Shown here: positions 8,244 to 17,900 of the stretch, in pieces
Position numbering within the stretch: the stretch's first letter is position 1
Layout of the letters: every line of letters starts with the position of its first letter
NCBI GenBank assembly: GCA_964396995.1
Contig: CAYNIG010000004.1
Span: forward strand, 1 to 46,404
Direction of reading: 5' to 3'
From: JADJLQ01 sp964396995
Lineage (GTDB): Bacteria > Bacteroidota > Bacteroidia > Chitinophagales > Saprospiraceae
Length of the DNA: 46,404 nt
Position numbers and translations under genes: made by a program
Notes under the pieces: generated by a model
The model's database searches: none
The model's input: only the letters and a program-made list of their open reading frames with translations
What the model was told of the DNA's origin: nothing

Positions 8244-9380
8244 ATGAAAAAACTTGAAACAGATTTAATCCATCAGGGTTATGAACCGGAATCCGCCACC
8301 GGTGCTGTAACCATGCCGATAGTATTGTCTACTACATTCGAAAGAGCAGCCGATGGCAGTTTTATGGAAGGCAGGGATATCTATTCGAGATCATCCAACC
8401 CGAACAGGAGAGCCCTTGAAGAAAAACTGGCACTGCTTGAAAAAGGCACCGAGGCCATGGCATTTTCATCTGGCCAGGCAGCAACCATGAGTATAATGCA
8501 TACACTACAATCAGGAGATCATATTATATTACCCGATGACATATATTATGGTACTAAAGTGTTGCTTCAAAATTTATATTCAAGGTTTGGCCTGGAATAC
8601 GATAATATAGATATGACCAATCCTGATTTGGTGCGACATTCAATTAAACCCAATACCAAACTGATTTGGATTGAGACACCTTCCAATCCTTCTCTTAAAA
8701 TCACTGACATTGAGGCCATAGTATCCATTGCAAAAGAAAAAAATATCATCACTGCTTGCGACAATACATGGGCTACGCCCTTCTACACCAATCCTTTTGG
8801 ATTTGGAATTGATCTTATCATGCACTCATCTACCAAGTATTTCGGAGGTCACTCTGATATTATTGGAGGGGCCGTAATCGTGAATGGAAATGAATCTCTG
8901 GCTCAGAAAATCAGAGATTTCCAGATTCTGGGCGGTGCTGTTCCCTCTTCATTTGATTCCTGGTTACTTTGCCGAAGTCTTGCCACTTTTCCCATCAGAA
9001 TGAAGGTACATGGCGAAAACGCAATGGCTTTAGCTCTTTATTTAAATTCCCATCCAAAAATTGAAAAGGTCAATTACCCGGGATTGGCATCCAATGAATA
9101 CCATTCTGTAGCTGCTACTCAAATGAAGAATGGGTTTGGTGGTATGTTGTCTATTCTGGTAAAAGGAGGTGCCCCTGAGGCACTCAGATTGGCATCCAAC
9201 CTGAATACCATTACCCATGCCACTAGTTTAGGTGGGGTGGAATCTTTAGTGGATCATCGGCAATCAGCAGAAGGTGCCCATAGTGTAAGCCCTCCAAATT
9301 TGCTTAGGGTATCTGTAGGAATAGAAAATATTGAAGACCTTATAAGGGATTTTGATCAGGCTCTTGCATTGAGTAAGTAA
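8244..9380 (+). CDS. Trans-sulfuration family PLP enzyme (cystathionine gamma-synthase / gamma-lyase type)
   Basis: This cytoplasmic PLP-dependent enzyme of the Cys/Met metabolism family has 378 aa. Family members make or cleave cystathionine, or act on O-acylhomoserine or methionine. Visible features are the PLP phosphate-binding region FSSGQAA near 74-80, the conserved Tyr in DIYYGT near 99-104, the Asp of ACDNTW (173) that contacts the PLP ring nitrogen, and the Schiff-base lysine K198 in SSTKYFGGHSD. The ATG at 8244 gives the normal N-terminus MKKLETDLIHQGY; a TTG three codons upstream is not needed. Substrate preference (MetB, MetC-like gamma-lyase or O-acylhomoserine sulfhydrylase) cannot be decided from sequence reading. 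No met or cys neighbours are present. Confidence 0.9.
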   Translation: MKKLETDLIHQGYEPESATGAVTMPIVLSTTFERAADGSFMEGRDIYSRSSNPNRRALEEKLALLEKGTEAMAFSSGQAATMSIMHTLQSGDHIILPDDIYYGTKVLLQNLYSRFGLEYDNIDMTNPDLVRHSIKPNTKLIWIETPSNPSLKITDIEAIVSIAKEKNIITACDNTWATPFYTNPFGFGIDLIMHSSTKYFGGHSDIIGGAVIVNGNESLAQKIRDFQILGGAVPSSFDSWLLCRSLATFPIRMKVHGENAMALALYLNSHPKIEKVNYPGLASNEYHSVAATQMKNGFGGMLSILVKGGAPEALRLASNLNTITHATSLGGVESLVDHRQSAEGAHSVSPPNLLRVSVGIENIEDLIRDFDQALALSK

Positions 9381-9600
9381 TTCTATTTCAGTGACTTCTT
9401 CTGTCAAAGCAAGGTCAAATAATTAATAAAAACCGACTTACACCCATTTCCATCTGAGGTATTGTACATTTCAGGCCAATAAAATTCGGCAATGATTTCA
9501 AAAAAAATGGCCCTAAAAATCCTCTTCCAATAGAATCAAATAGATGATTTTGTTAAATTTTTATTTTTTTTGACAAAATCGTTCTGAAATGTTAAATTAA

Positions 9601-9631
9601 TTTTGAATTAACCGATTGTGGTATTATATTG
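9601..9631 (+). promoter_or_regulatory. Candidate susC1 promoter
   Basis: TTTTG (9601-9605), a 19-nt spacer and TATATTG (9625-9631) fit the Bacteroidota -33/-7 architecture, with the -7 box one T short of consensus. The inferred start is near 9638, immediately before the LacI-type operator, which would suit repression. Confidence 0.45.
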
Positions 9632-9643
9632 TCGAATATTATA

Positions 9644-9666
9644 TGTAATCGTTTGCGCAAACGATT
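9644..9666. promoter_or_regulatory. LacI/GalR-type operator within a perfect 20-bp palindrome upstream of susC1
   Basis: TGTAATCGTTTGCG (9644-9657) matches the LacI/GalR consensus TGnAAnCGnTTnCA at nine of ten fixed positions. The sequence AATCGTTTGCGCAAACGATT (9647-9666) is also a perfect palindrome that contains two AAnCGnTT cores in inverted orientation. It lies 40-60 nt before the susC1 ATG and just after the inferred transcription start. The likely regulator is the LacI-family protein encoded at 28209-29243, whose own upstream site shares the core. Confidence 0.7.
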
Positions 9667-9706
9667 TATATGAATAAATAAATTAGATAAAATTTAACTT
9701 TATAAT

Positions 9707-12700
9707 ATGACTAAAAAACTCCTGAAATGTATGCAATTGCTGCTTTTCGTATTATTTAGTACGGGGGCATATTGCCAACTGACCATTACCGGTTCCGTAC
9801 TGGATGGTAGTTCTAACCCTTTGATCGGCGTGAATATACTCGTAAAAGGCACTGATCGTGGGACTGTGTCCGATGTAGATGGAAAGTATTCAGTACAGGC
9901 CAATAAGGGCGAAATATTGGTATTTTCATATACTGGTTTTTCGGCCCAGGAATTTACTGTAGGTGAAGAAAATGTAATTAACGTAACACTTAATGAAGGA
10001 TCTAACCTGGAAGAAGTAGTGGTAGTGGGGTATAGTACCCAAAGAAAGGTAACGGTAACCGGGGCTGTTGCTCAGGTTCAAGGTGAAAAATTGGTGAAGT
10101 CGCCTGCAGTGGATATGACTAATTCATTAGCCGGACGACTCCCCGGATTGGTAGTTATTCAGCAAAGTGGTGAGCCAGGTTACGATGGGGCTACCGTTTC
10201 CATCAGAGGCACTAATACCCTGGGAAATAGTAGTCCATTGATTGTCATAGATGGTATACCCGATAGAGCAGGAGGATTGGGAAGACTCAGCCCTCAGGAT
10301 ATCGAATCGGTATCCGTGTTAAAGGATGCTTCAGCGGCTATCTATGGCGCAAGGGCAGCTAATGGGGCTATATTGATTACTACCAAAAGAGGTAAAACCG
10401 GTAAGCCGTCTATAAGCTATGATTTTAATCAAGGGTGGTCACAGCCAACCAAAATTCCAAGTATGGCCAGTGCACCTGAATATGCTGCAATAATGAACGA
10501 GCTGCCTATTTATAAAACTGTGCCCGTATCTGAATGGGGAGCAGCCTGGTCAGCTATTAAGTCTTCAGGAGTCTATGATTCTCCCACCCCTGGTATACCC
10601 AATGTGAATGCAAATTTTAGCCCATCGGCTGTGCAAAAATATGCTGATGGTTCAGATCCCTGGGGCTTCCCAAATACGGATTGGTTTGGTGATGCTTTCA
10701 AGACCTGGTCTCCTATGAACAGGCACAATATCCAAATAACTGGTGGTACCGATGCCATTCGATACCTGGCATCTGTGGGATTTTTAAATCAGGATGCATA
10801 CTACAAAAACTCAGCAACCAAATATCATCAGTACAATGCAAGAGTAAACCTCGATGCTAAGGTTAGCAATTACATAAGCACCAATATTGGTTTGGTAGCC
10901 AGGAGAGAAGACAGAAACTTTCCTACTGAGTCAGCAGGATCAATTTTCAGAATGCTGATGCGCGGTAGACCTACCGAACCTGAAGTATGGCCTAATGGCT
11001 TACCAGGACCAGATATTGAGAATGGTCAAAATCCATACGTTATCACTACTAATGCTACAGGTTACACTAAAAACCCTGCAGACTTTTTACAAGCCAATGG
11101 TGGAGTAGTGATATCTAATCCGTGGATCGAAGGATTGAAACTTACTCTGAATGGGGCGGTAGATAATACTTCCGAAACAAACAAAACCTGGCAAACTCCC
11201 TGGATGCTGTACACCTGGGACAGAGTTACAAAAGGAGCAGACGGATTACCATTATTAGTAGGGGCTGTCAGATCTAATTTCAGAGATCCAAGGTTGTCAC
11301 AGTCATATAGAAATGTCTTAAACACCAACCTTACCGGTTTATTGACCTATGATTTCAAATTGGGGTCTAATAATAATTTTAGCATCCTTGCTGGTGTTAC
11401 TAAAGAGAATTTTAATGGAAGTAATTTTGGCGCATTCAGACGAAATTATATTTCTGCAGCGGTTGACCAATTGTTTGCAGGAGGATCTTTGCAGCAAAAT
11501 ACCGGAGGTTCAGCATACAACAGGGCCAGACTTGGCTATTATGGTCGCGCTCAGTATAATTTTAAAGAGAAGTATTTAGCAGAATTTATCTGGAGATACG
11601 ATGGTTCCTATATATTCCCCACTTCAGGGAGATTTGGATTTTTTCCAGGTTTATTACTGGGTTGGAACGTGTCTCAAGAGCCATGGTTTAAAGTAAACGG
11701 CATAGACAATTTGAAATTGAGAGCATCCTATGGTCAAATGGGTAATGATCAGGTATTTTTTAATGGACAATTACAGGAATATGCCTATTTGTCCACTTAT
11801 GGTTTCGGAGCTTACCCAATTGATGGTGCTGTAGTGACTACATTGAATGAGACCATTTTAGCTAACCCTGATTTTACATGGGAAAGAGCCAATAATTATA
11901 ATTTTGGAATCGATGCAACTATTTTCAATGGAAGAATAGATGGTACTTTGGAATACTTTAAAAACCGCAGGGATCAGATTTTAATACAAAAGACCGGATC
12001 TACACCGGCTTCTACAGGTATCAGTTCATTACTGCCGCCGGTCAACGCAGGTAAAGTAGATAATTCCGGGTTTGAATTTAGTCTTAACTACAACGGAAAA
12101 CCATCCAATAAAATACAGTTCAGAGCGGGTATTAATGGAGGCTATGCAAAAAACAATGTAATTTTCATGGACGAAATTCCAAATATTCCGGATTACCAGA
12201 GACAAGAGGGTAAGCCCATCGGGGCATATCTTGCCTACATTTCTGATGGTGCGTTCAAAGATCAGGCCGCCGTGGATGCTAACAAACTTGATTATTCTGC
12301 AGTTACAAATTCCTTGATACCTGGTGATATGAAATTCAAAGACATCAACAATGATGGTAAAATCAATGGCGATGACAGACAAAGATTAGATGAAAGCATC
12401 ACTCCAAAATTCAATTTTGGCGGTACTATCGACCTCCGATGTAAAAATTTTGATCTTTCAATGTTATTCCAGGGAGCAACAGGAGCTTCACTTAGAGTTC
12501 AGACGGAATCGGGAGATATAGGCAACTTTCTGAAATATAGCTATGATAACCGATGGTCAATAGACAACCCAAGTGATGAACATCCTCGTTTAGCTAGTAG
12601 AGGTGATACTTATTTTACAGGAGGGAATTATGGATTTAACACCTACTATCTGTTTAGTAAAGACTATATCAGATTGAAAAACCTTGAGCTGGGTTACAAT

Positions 12701-12877
12701 CTCCCTAAGAACCTGGTTTCCAGGTTTAAATTGGGCAATGCGAGAGTATACCTCAATGGTTTGAATCTAATCACTTTTGATAAACTGGAAGTATATGATC
12801 CCGAGTCAACCAATCAAGGTGGTACTTTTTATCCACAGGCTCGAATGATCAATACAGGCATAAGTGTAACATTCTAA
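9707..12877 (+). CDS. SusC/RagA-type TonB-dependent outer-membrane transporter (SusC1)
   Basis: This outer-membrane TonB-dependent importer of oligosaccharides or other large nutrients has 1056 aa, normal for SusC. It has a signal peptide (about 1-23), a carboxypeptidase-regulatory-like beta domain (about 24-100, ITGSVLDGSSNPLIGVNI), and a TonB-box-like segment LEEVVVVGYSTQRK. The plug (about 115-230) carries SIRGTNTLGNSSPLIVIDG and the SusC-typical VLKDASAAIYGARAANGAI. The 22-strand barrel follows, ending in the terminal aromatic ISVTF. It is the first gene after the promoter and LacI-type operator, and susD1 follows after 26 nt. The ligand is not determined; downstream genes give no glycosidase for this pair. 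Confidence 0.95.
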   Translation: MTKKLLKCMQLLLFVLFSTGAYCQLTITGSVLDGSSNPLIGVNILVKGTDRGTVSDVDGKYSVQANKGEILVFSYTGFSAQEFTVGEENVINVTLNEGSNLEEVVVVGYSTQRKVTVTGAVAQVQGEKLVKSPAVDMTNSLAGRLPGLVVIQQSGEPGYDGATVSIRGTNTLGNSSPLIVIDGIPDRAGGLGRLSPQDIESVSVLKDASAAIYGARAANGAILITTKRGKTGKPSISYDFNQGWSQPTKIPSMASAPEYAAIMNELPIYKTVPVSEWGAAWSAIKSSGVYDSPTPGIPNVNANFSPSAVQKYADGSDPWGFPNTDWFGDAFKTWSPMNRHNIQITGGTDAIRYLASVGFLNQDAYYKNSATKYHQYNARVNLDAKVSNYISTNIGLVARREDRNFPTESAGSIFRMLMRGRPTEPEVWPNGLPGPDIENGQNPYVITTNATGYTKNPADFLQANGGVVISNPWIEGLKLTLNGAVDNTSETNKTWQTPWMLYTWDRVTKGADGLPLLVGAVRSNFRDPRLSQSYRNVLNTNLTGLLTYDFKLGSNNNFSILAGVTKENFNGSNFGAFRRNYISAAVDQLFAGGSLQQNTGGSAYNRARLGYYGRAQYNFKEKYLAEFIWRYDGSYIFPTSGRFGFFPGLLLGWNVSQEPWFKVNGIDNLKLRASYGQMGNDQVFFNGQLQEYAYLSTYGFGAYPIDGAVVTTLNETILANPDFTWERANNYNFGIDATIFNGRIDGTLEYFKNRRDQILIQKTGSTPASTGISSLLPPVNAGKVDNSGFEFSLNYNGKPSNKIQFRAGINGGYAKNNVIFMDEIPNIPDYQRQEGKPIGAYLAYISDGAFKDQAAVDANKLDYSAVTNSLIPGDMKFKDINNDGKINGDDRQRLDESITPKFNFGGTIDLRCKNFDLSMLFQGATGASLRVQTESGDIGNFLKYSYDNRWSIDNPSDEHPRLASRGDTYFTGGNYGFNTYYLFSKDYIRLKNLELGYNLPKNLVSRFKLGNARVYLNGLNLITFDKLEVYDPESTNQGGTFYPQARMINTGISVTF

Positions 12878-12903
12878 ATAATAAATTTAAAAATCAAATT
12901 GAA

Positions 12904-14778
12904 ATGAAAAATAATAGATTCATTTTCGGTTCATTGGTATTTTGCTCACTGATATTATTTTCTTGCAGTCAGGACTTCCTTAATACCAAACCACTTGACA
13001 AAATATCGAGTACTGCGACCTGGTCTGATGGTCCATTAGCGGAAGCGTTTATATTCAACGTGTACTCCTTTTTAGGGTATGCTGGGTTTGAGGAGCAGGG
13101 ACTGTCTGCCTTGACAGATGAAGCAATGTTCACTCACGCGGGTCGAAATATAAATACGTTTACACAAGGTTCAGAAAGCCCAGCCAACGTAGCTTGGCAA
13201 AGCCCTACTTACGAATGGGGACGAATGTATCTTGCCATCAGACAAGCTAATACAGCCATTCAGGAGTTACCCTCTTCGACTTTTACCGATCAGTCTTTAA
13301 AAGACAGGTTATTAGGTGAAGCCCATTTTCTGCGTGCTTATTATTATCATCAATTACTGAGGTTTTACGGGGGAGTGCCTCTCATCAGTAAACCATATGG
13401 CTTGAATGAGGATTATACCGCTGCACGTAATACCTACGAGGAATGCACCTCTTTTATCGTGGCAGATTTAGATAAAGCCGCCACCTTACTCACAGGCAAA
13501 TCAGAAATTGCAGGTCGTGCTTCTCAAAACGCTGCATTGGCTTTAAAGGCCAGAGTATTATTGTATGCAGCGAGCGATGGTCACGATCTTACTGCCGTAA
13601 AGGCCAAAACACCGATTATCGGAAATGCCGCAAACGCAAATTTATTTGCCAGTACTGGTGATCGAACCGCTAAATGGAATGCTGCTAAAAATGCTGCTAA
13701 AGCAGTTTTAGACAAAACTTCCGGTTATAAATTAAATCTTTCTGCTCCGGTATCAGCAGCCGAAGGGAAAGACAATTATATCTCTATTGCTATGGGAGGT
13801 AAAAGCGCCATTGGTGACGCTTCCGCTGCGTCTGAACTTATTTTTCAACGCACTCATACTGCATTATACACTGCAGAAGATAATTGGCCTTTAGGAGGAA
13901 TTCATAATGGAATTAATAATGGGCCTAATGGATATCATAACTGGGCTGGAAATACTCCAATTCAACAATTAGTGGATGATTTTGAAATGATGGACGGTAC
14001 CAAATTTGATTGGAACAAACCTGCTCATGCCGCAGCTCCATTTGAAAACAGGGACCCCAGGTTTTATGCATCCGTGATGTTTGATGGTGCTGATTGGAAA
14101 CCCAGACCTTCCGATGTAGCTGCAAGTGATCCGGCCAATCAGATTCAGACAGGATATTATGATGACGGTAAAGGTGGAGTGATAAATGGTTTAGATACCC
14201 GGGAATCCCCTGTTGAAAACTGGAATGGTAGCCGGACACATTATTATACTCGTAAATTTATTGACCCTAATCCGGCCTTAGCAGACAATCAGTCCAATGC
14301 TCAGGTAATTCCATTCCCATTTATCAGAGTGACAGAAATGGCACTATCTTATGCTGAAGCATCTTATGAAACAGGAGATGAAGCTTCTGCCCGCCAGTGG
14401 ATCAATAGAATTCGATTCAGAGCAGGCTTGCCCGCTACAACGGCTACTGGTACTGCGTTACGTGATTTAATCAGGAATGAGAGAAGGATTGAATTGCAAT
14501 ACGAAGAACACAGATATCACGATGCCCGCCGTTGGCTTATAGCTGCTGAAACATTAGGCAGAGGTATTAAAGCTATAGACATCAAGGCAAAACTAAAACC
14601 TGGTGCTACTCCTCGCAGCCCATACCGATACGACAAATCCAGATACGATTATACTTATTCTGTGGTGAATAATACAGATAATGAAACCAGAGTATGGAAT
14701 GACAAGATGTACTATCGGGTGATCAATAAAGATGAAATAAGCAGAAATAATAAACTGACACAAAATCCGGGGTATTAA
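12904..14778 (+). CDS. SusD/RagB-type surface nutrient-binding lipoprotein (SusD1)
   Basis: This is the outer-membrane surface lipoprotein that lids the SusC1 channel and binds its ligand. The 624 aa are within the SusD range. The lipoprotein signal ends at Cys21 (ILFSCSQDFL). The N-terminal SusD-like TPR region shows the typical AHFLRAYYYHQLLRFYGGVPLI near residues 138-160, and the C-terminal part has the conserved RNERRIELQYEEHRYHDARRW near 530-545. The protein ends in NPGY, the usual SusD terminus. It follows susC1 after 26 nt and is followed 32 nt later by a strong terminator, so susC1-susD1 probably form a transcript of their own. Confidence 0.95.
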   Translation: MKNNRFIFGSLVFCSLILFSCSQDFLNTKPLDKISSTATWSDGPLAEAFIFNVYSFLGYAGFEEQGLSALTDEAMFTHAGRNINTFTQGSESPANVAWQSPTYEWGRMYLAIRQANTAIQELPSSTFTDQSLKDRLLGEAHFLRAYYYHQLLRFYGGVPLISKPYGLNEDYTAARNTYEECTSFIVADLDKAATLLTGKSEIAGRASQNAALALKARVLLYAASDGHDLTAVKAKTPIIGNAANANLFASTGDRTAKWNAAKNAAKAVLDKTSGYKLNLSAPVSAAEGKDNYISIAMGGKSAIGDASAASELIFQRTHTALYTAEDNWPLGGIHNGINNGPNGYHNWAGNTPIQQLVDDFEMMDGTKFDWNKPAHAAAPFENRDPRFYASVMFDGADWKPRPSDVAASDPANQIQTGYYDDGKGGVINGLDTRESPVENWNGSRTHYYTRKFIDPNPALADNQSNAQVIPFPFIRVTEMALSYAEASYETGDEASARQWINRIRFRAGLPATTATGTALRDLIRNERRIELQYEEHRYHDARRWLIAAETLGRGIKAIDIKAKLKPGATPRSPYRYDKSRYDYTYSVVNNTDNETRVWNDKMYYRVINKDEISRNNKLTQNPGY

Positions 14779-14810
14779 TTCTAATTACGTTTTTTCTAAT
14801 CATACAATGG

Positions 14811-14843
14811 ATCTATCCCCTGAAAATGGGGATAGATTTTTTT
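14811..14843 (+). terminator. Intrinsic terminator after susC1-susD1
   Basis: A perfect 10-bp stem ATCTATCCCC (14811-14820) / GGGGATAGAT (14828-14837) with a 7-nt loop is followed by six T (14838-14843). It would end or attenuate the susCD1 transcript before the FG-GAP trio. Confidence 0.9.
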
Positions 14844-14930
14844 ATTTATGGGCTATGGCAATTCTATCCTGATATGAATTATGCTCCAATTTCCACTTCT
14901 TTAAATGTACATTTCACTACATTTAGTCTT

Positions 14931-17900
14931 ATGTTTTCCCTTAGGATTTGGATCGTAATCTTTTTAGGTTTAATTTCCTGTAACCGGAATGACCCGTCTT
15001 CAACGGTACCGGCACTCTTTACTTTGTTAGACAAAAAACAGACGGGCATCGATTTTAATAATATACTGACAGAAGGATTAAACACCAACATTTTAGTGTA
15101 TGAATATTTTTATAATGGCGGGGGAGTAGCCACCGGGGACTTGAATGGAGACGATTGGTTAGATCTTTACTTTACATCTAATATGGCAGATAATAAAATT
15201 TACCTCAATAAAGGCAAATTTCAGTTTGAAGATATCAGTTTGTTATGTGGTGCGCAAGGCAGACCAGGGCCCTGGAAAACAGGAATATCTTTAGTAGATA
15301 TCAATGGAGATGGCAAATTAGATATTTATCTGTGTCACTCTGGTTCCTTGCCAGATGAAAAAAGAAAGAATGAACTTTTTGTAAATCAGGGCAATAATGC
15401 CAGGGGAGTCCCACAATTTGTAGAGTCCGCCGAAGAGTATGGATTAGCGAGCCCTGCTTTTTCTACTCAGGCTTATTTTTTTGATTTTGACTTCGATGCC
15501 GACCTGGATATGATTTTACTCAATCATAATCCTAAAAATCTGCCTATGCTCAATGAAGCCAGTACAGCTGAATTGTTTAAGCAGGATGACTCACTTAGAG
15601 GGACACGACTCTACAGGAATGATCTGGATAAAAATGGAAAATTTACAGATGTGACTCTAAATGCCGGAATCAACGGTTCCCCGTTATCCTATGGCCTGGG
15701 TATAGGTATATCGGATCTGAATAATGATGGCTGGCCTGATTTTTATCTTTCGAATGATTATAATGTTCCTGACTATCTCTATATCAATAATAAAAATGGG
15801 ACTTTTTCAAATAAATTATCAGATTATATCTCTCATATCAGCCAATTTTCTATGGGCAATGATATTGCAGATATAAATAATGATGGTGATTTTGATATTT
15901 TTACCTTAGACATGTTGCCTGAGGACAATCACCGGCAAAAATTATTATTGGCACCGGATAATTACAATAAATTTGAATTAAATGTGCGTAGTGGTTTTTA
16001 TTTTCAGTACATGCGCAATATGCTGCAGTTGAATAATGGAGATGGCAGTTTTTCTGAGGTTGGACAGTTAGCCGGAATCTCAAATACAGATTGGTCCTGG
16101 TCGGCCTTATTCCAGGATTTTGATGATGATGGGATTAAAGATTTGCACATTACAAATGGATATAAACGGGATTACACCAATCTTGATTTTATAAATTATA
16201 TGGACGAATATGTGAAAAACAAAGGCAGGCTCATGAGGGAAGATGTAATGCAGATAATCGAGAAAATGCCAGCTTCCAATATTTCCAATTATGTCTACTC
16301 GGGTTCTGAAAATTTAAAATTTAGCGATCAGACAAAGACCTGGGGTTTTCACCAGCCTTCAAACAGTAATGGGGCTGCTTATGCAGATCTCGATAATGAC
16401 GGAGACCAGGACATCATAGTTAATAACATAAATCAACCTGCATTCATATATCGAAATGAGATTAACCTTCAGCCGGAACATAACTATATCGACCTCAAAC
16501 TTAAAAGTGAAGGTCCAAATACTTTTTGTATTGGAGCCAAAGTACAACTTTATACAGATGGGGCTACTCAGAGTCTTGAGCTATTTACTCAACGAGGATA
16601 TCAGTCTACGGTTAGTTCCACACTTCACTTTGGATTGGCCAAAACAAAAAAAATAGATTCATTAAAAATAACCTGGCCATCCGGGAAAATTCAAATCCTC
16701 ACCGATATAAAAATAAATCAGTCCATTACTCTGCACGAGCCTGATGGGGGAACATCGATTGAAAAGGCAATCAGAGCGAATACTATTTTCAAGCCTGTTC
16801 CTTTTTCAGGAGAATTTGTTCATCAGCAAAAGGAAATAAATGATTTTGACAGACAATATCTGTTACCATCGGCCTTGTCCTATTCCGGACCTTGCCTGAC
16901 CATTGGAGATTTGAATGCAGATGGCTTGGAAGACATTGTTTTTGGAGGTAGTGTTGGCCAATCACCCGGTATTTTATTTCAGGAAAAAAGAGGATCATTT
17001 ACCAATATAAAATGGCTGTTAAAAACGGGTAAAGATTTTGAAGGAAGCCATCCCCTTATTTTTGATGCAAATAATGATGATTTACCGGACATTCTCATTC
17101 CAGGTACAGGATATCATTATTTTAATTTATCAGATAACCCCATAACCGATATATTGTATATCAATGAAGGACAGGGTAATTTTTCAATGAAAAATCAGGG
17201 ATTACCTGAAATGCCATTTGCAAAATCAAAAGCGATTGCAATCGATGTAAACAGAGATGGATTTCAGGACTTATTCATAGGCTCTAAACATGTTCCTGGA
17301 TCATATCCGCTTTCTCCATCGTCTTATGTGCTGATCAACAACAAAAAAGGAAAATTTGAATTAGCCCAGGAATTAAAACTGGGAATGATTACTGATGCGA
17401 TTAAAGTAAATATGGATGAGGACACTTTGCCGGATATAGTAGTCGTCGGAGACTGGATGTCCATCAAGGTATTACTAAATGAAGATGGAAAATTAATCAA
17501 TAAATCATCTGATTTTTTTAATTTGGAATATCCCGGTTGGTGGAATACCGTATATTCAGCCGATTTTAATAATGATAATATTCCTGACTTTGTATTGGGG
17601 AATCATGGACTCAACTCTCAAATTAAAGCTTCAGAATCCGAACCTGTGGAAATGATCATTCAAGATTTCGACCGCAACGGGACGATTGATCCGGTATTTT
17701 CTACTTTCATTCAGGGCAAGTCATATCCGTTTGTGACCAGAGATGAATTATTGAAACAACTCAGCTATCTTAAACCAAAATACAATTCATTTTCTGTTTT
17801 TGCCGATGCTACCTTGAATACTATATTTAAACAGGAGGATATTAATAGCAGTACAAAACTAAAGACTACTCATTTACAATCTGGAATTTTAATCAGCGAT

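Larger units (their letters stand above)
9381..9706. other. Regulatory spacer upstream of susC1
   Basis: This non-coding stretch holds a -33/-7 promoter (9601-9631) and an overlapping LacI-type operator/palindrome (9644-9666). It also contains ATTTTGTTAAATT (9547-9559) and AAAATTTAACTT (about 9689-9700), both repeated exactly in the leader of susC2. No gene is seen. Confidence 0.6.

Noticed and set aside
12029..12382. Antisense open frame within susC1
   Set aside because: Shadow of the SusC1 reading frame; no signal, motif or promoter. The same holds for antisense frames within susC2 (22163-22537) and pyk (42904-43278), and for the plus-strand frame opposite fabF (41537-41872).
14826..14930. 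Upstream ATG of the large FG-GAP gene
   Set aside because: It lies in the loop and stem of the susCD1 terminator and puts 35 non-signal residues before a good lipoprotein signal; the ATG at 14931 is preferred.
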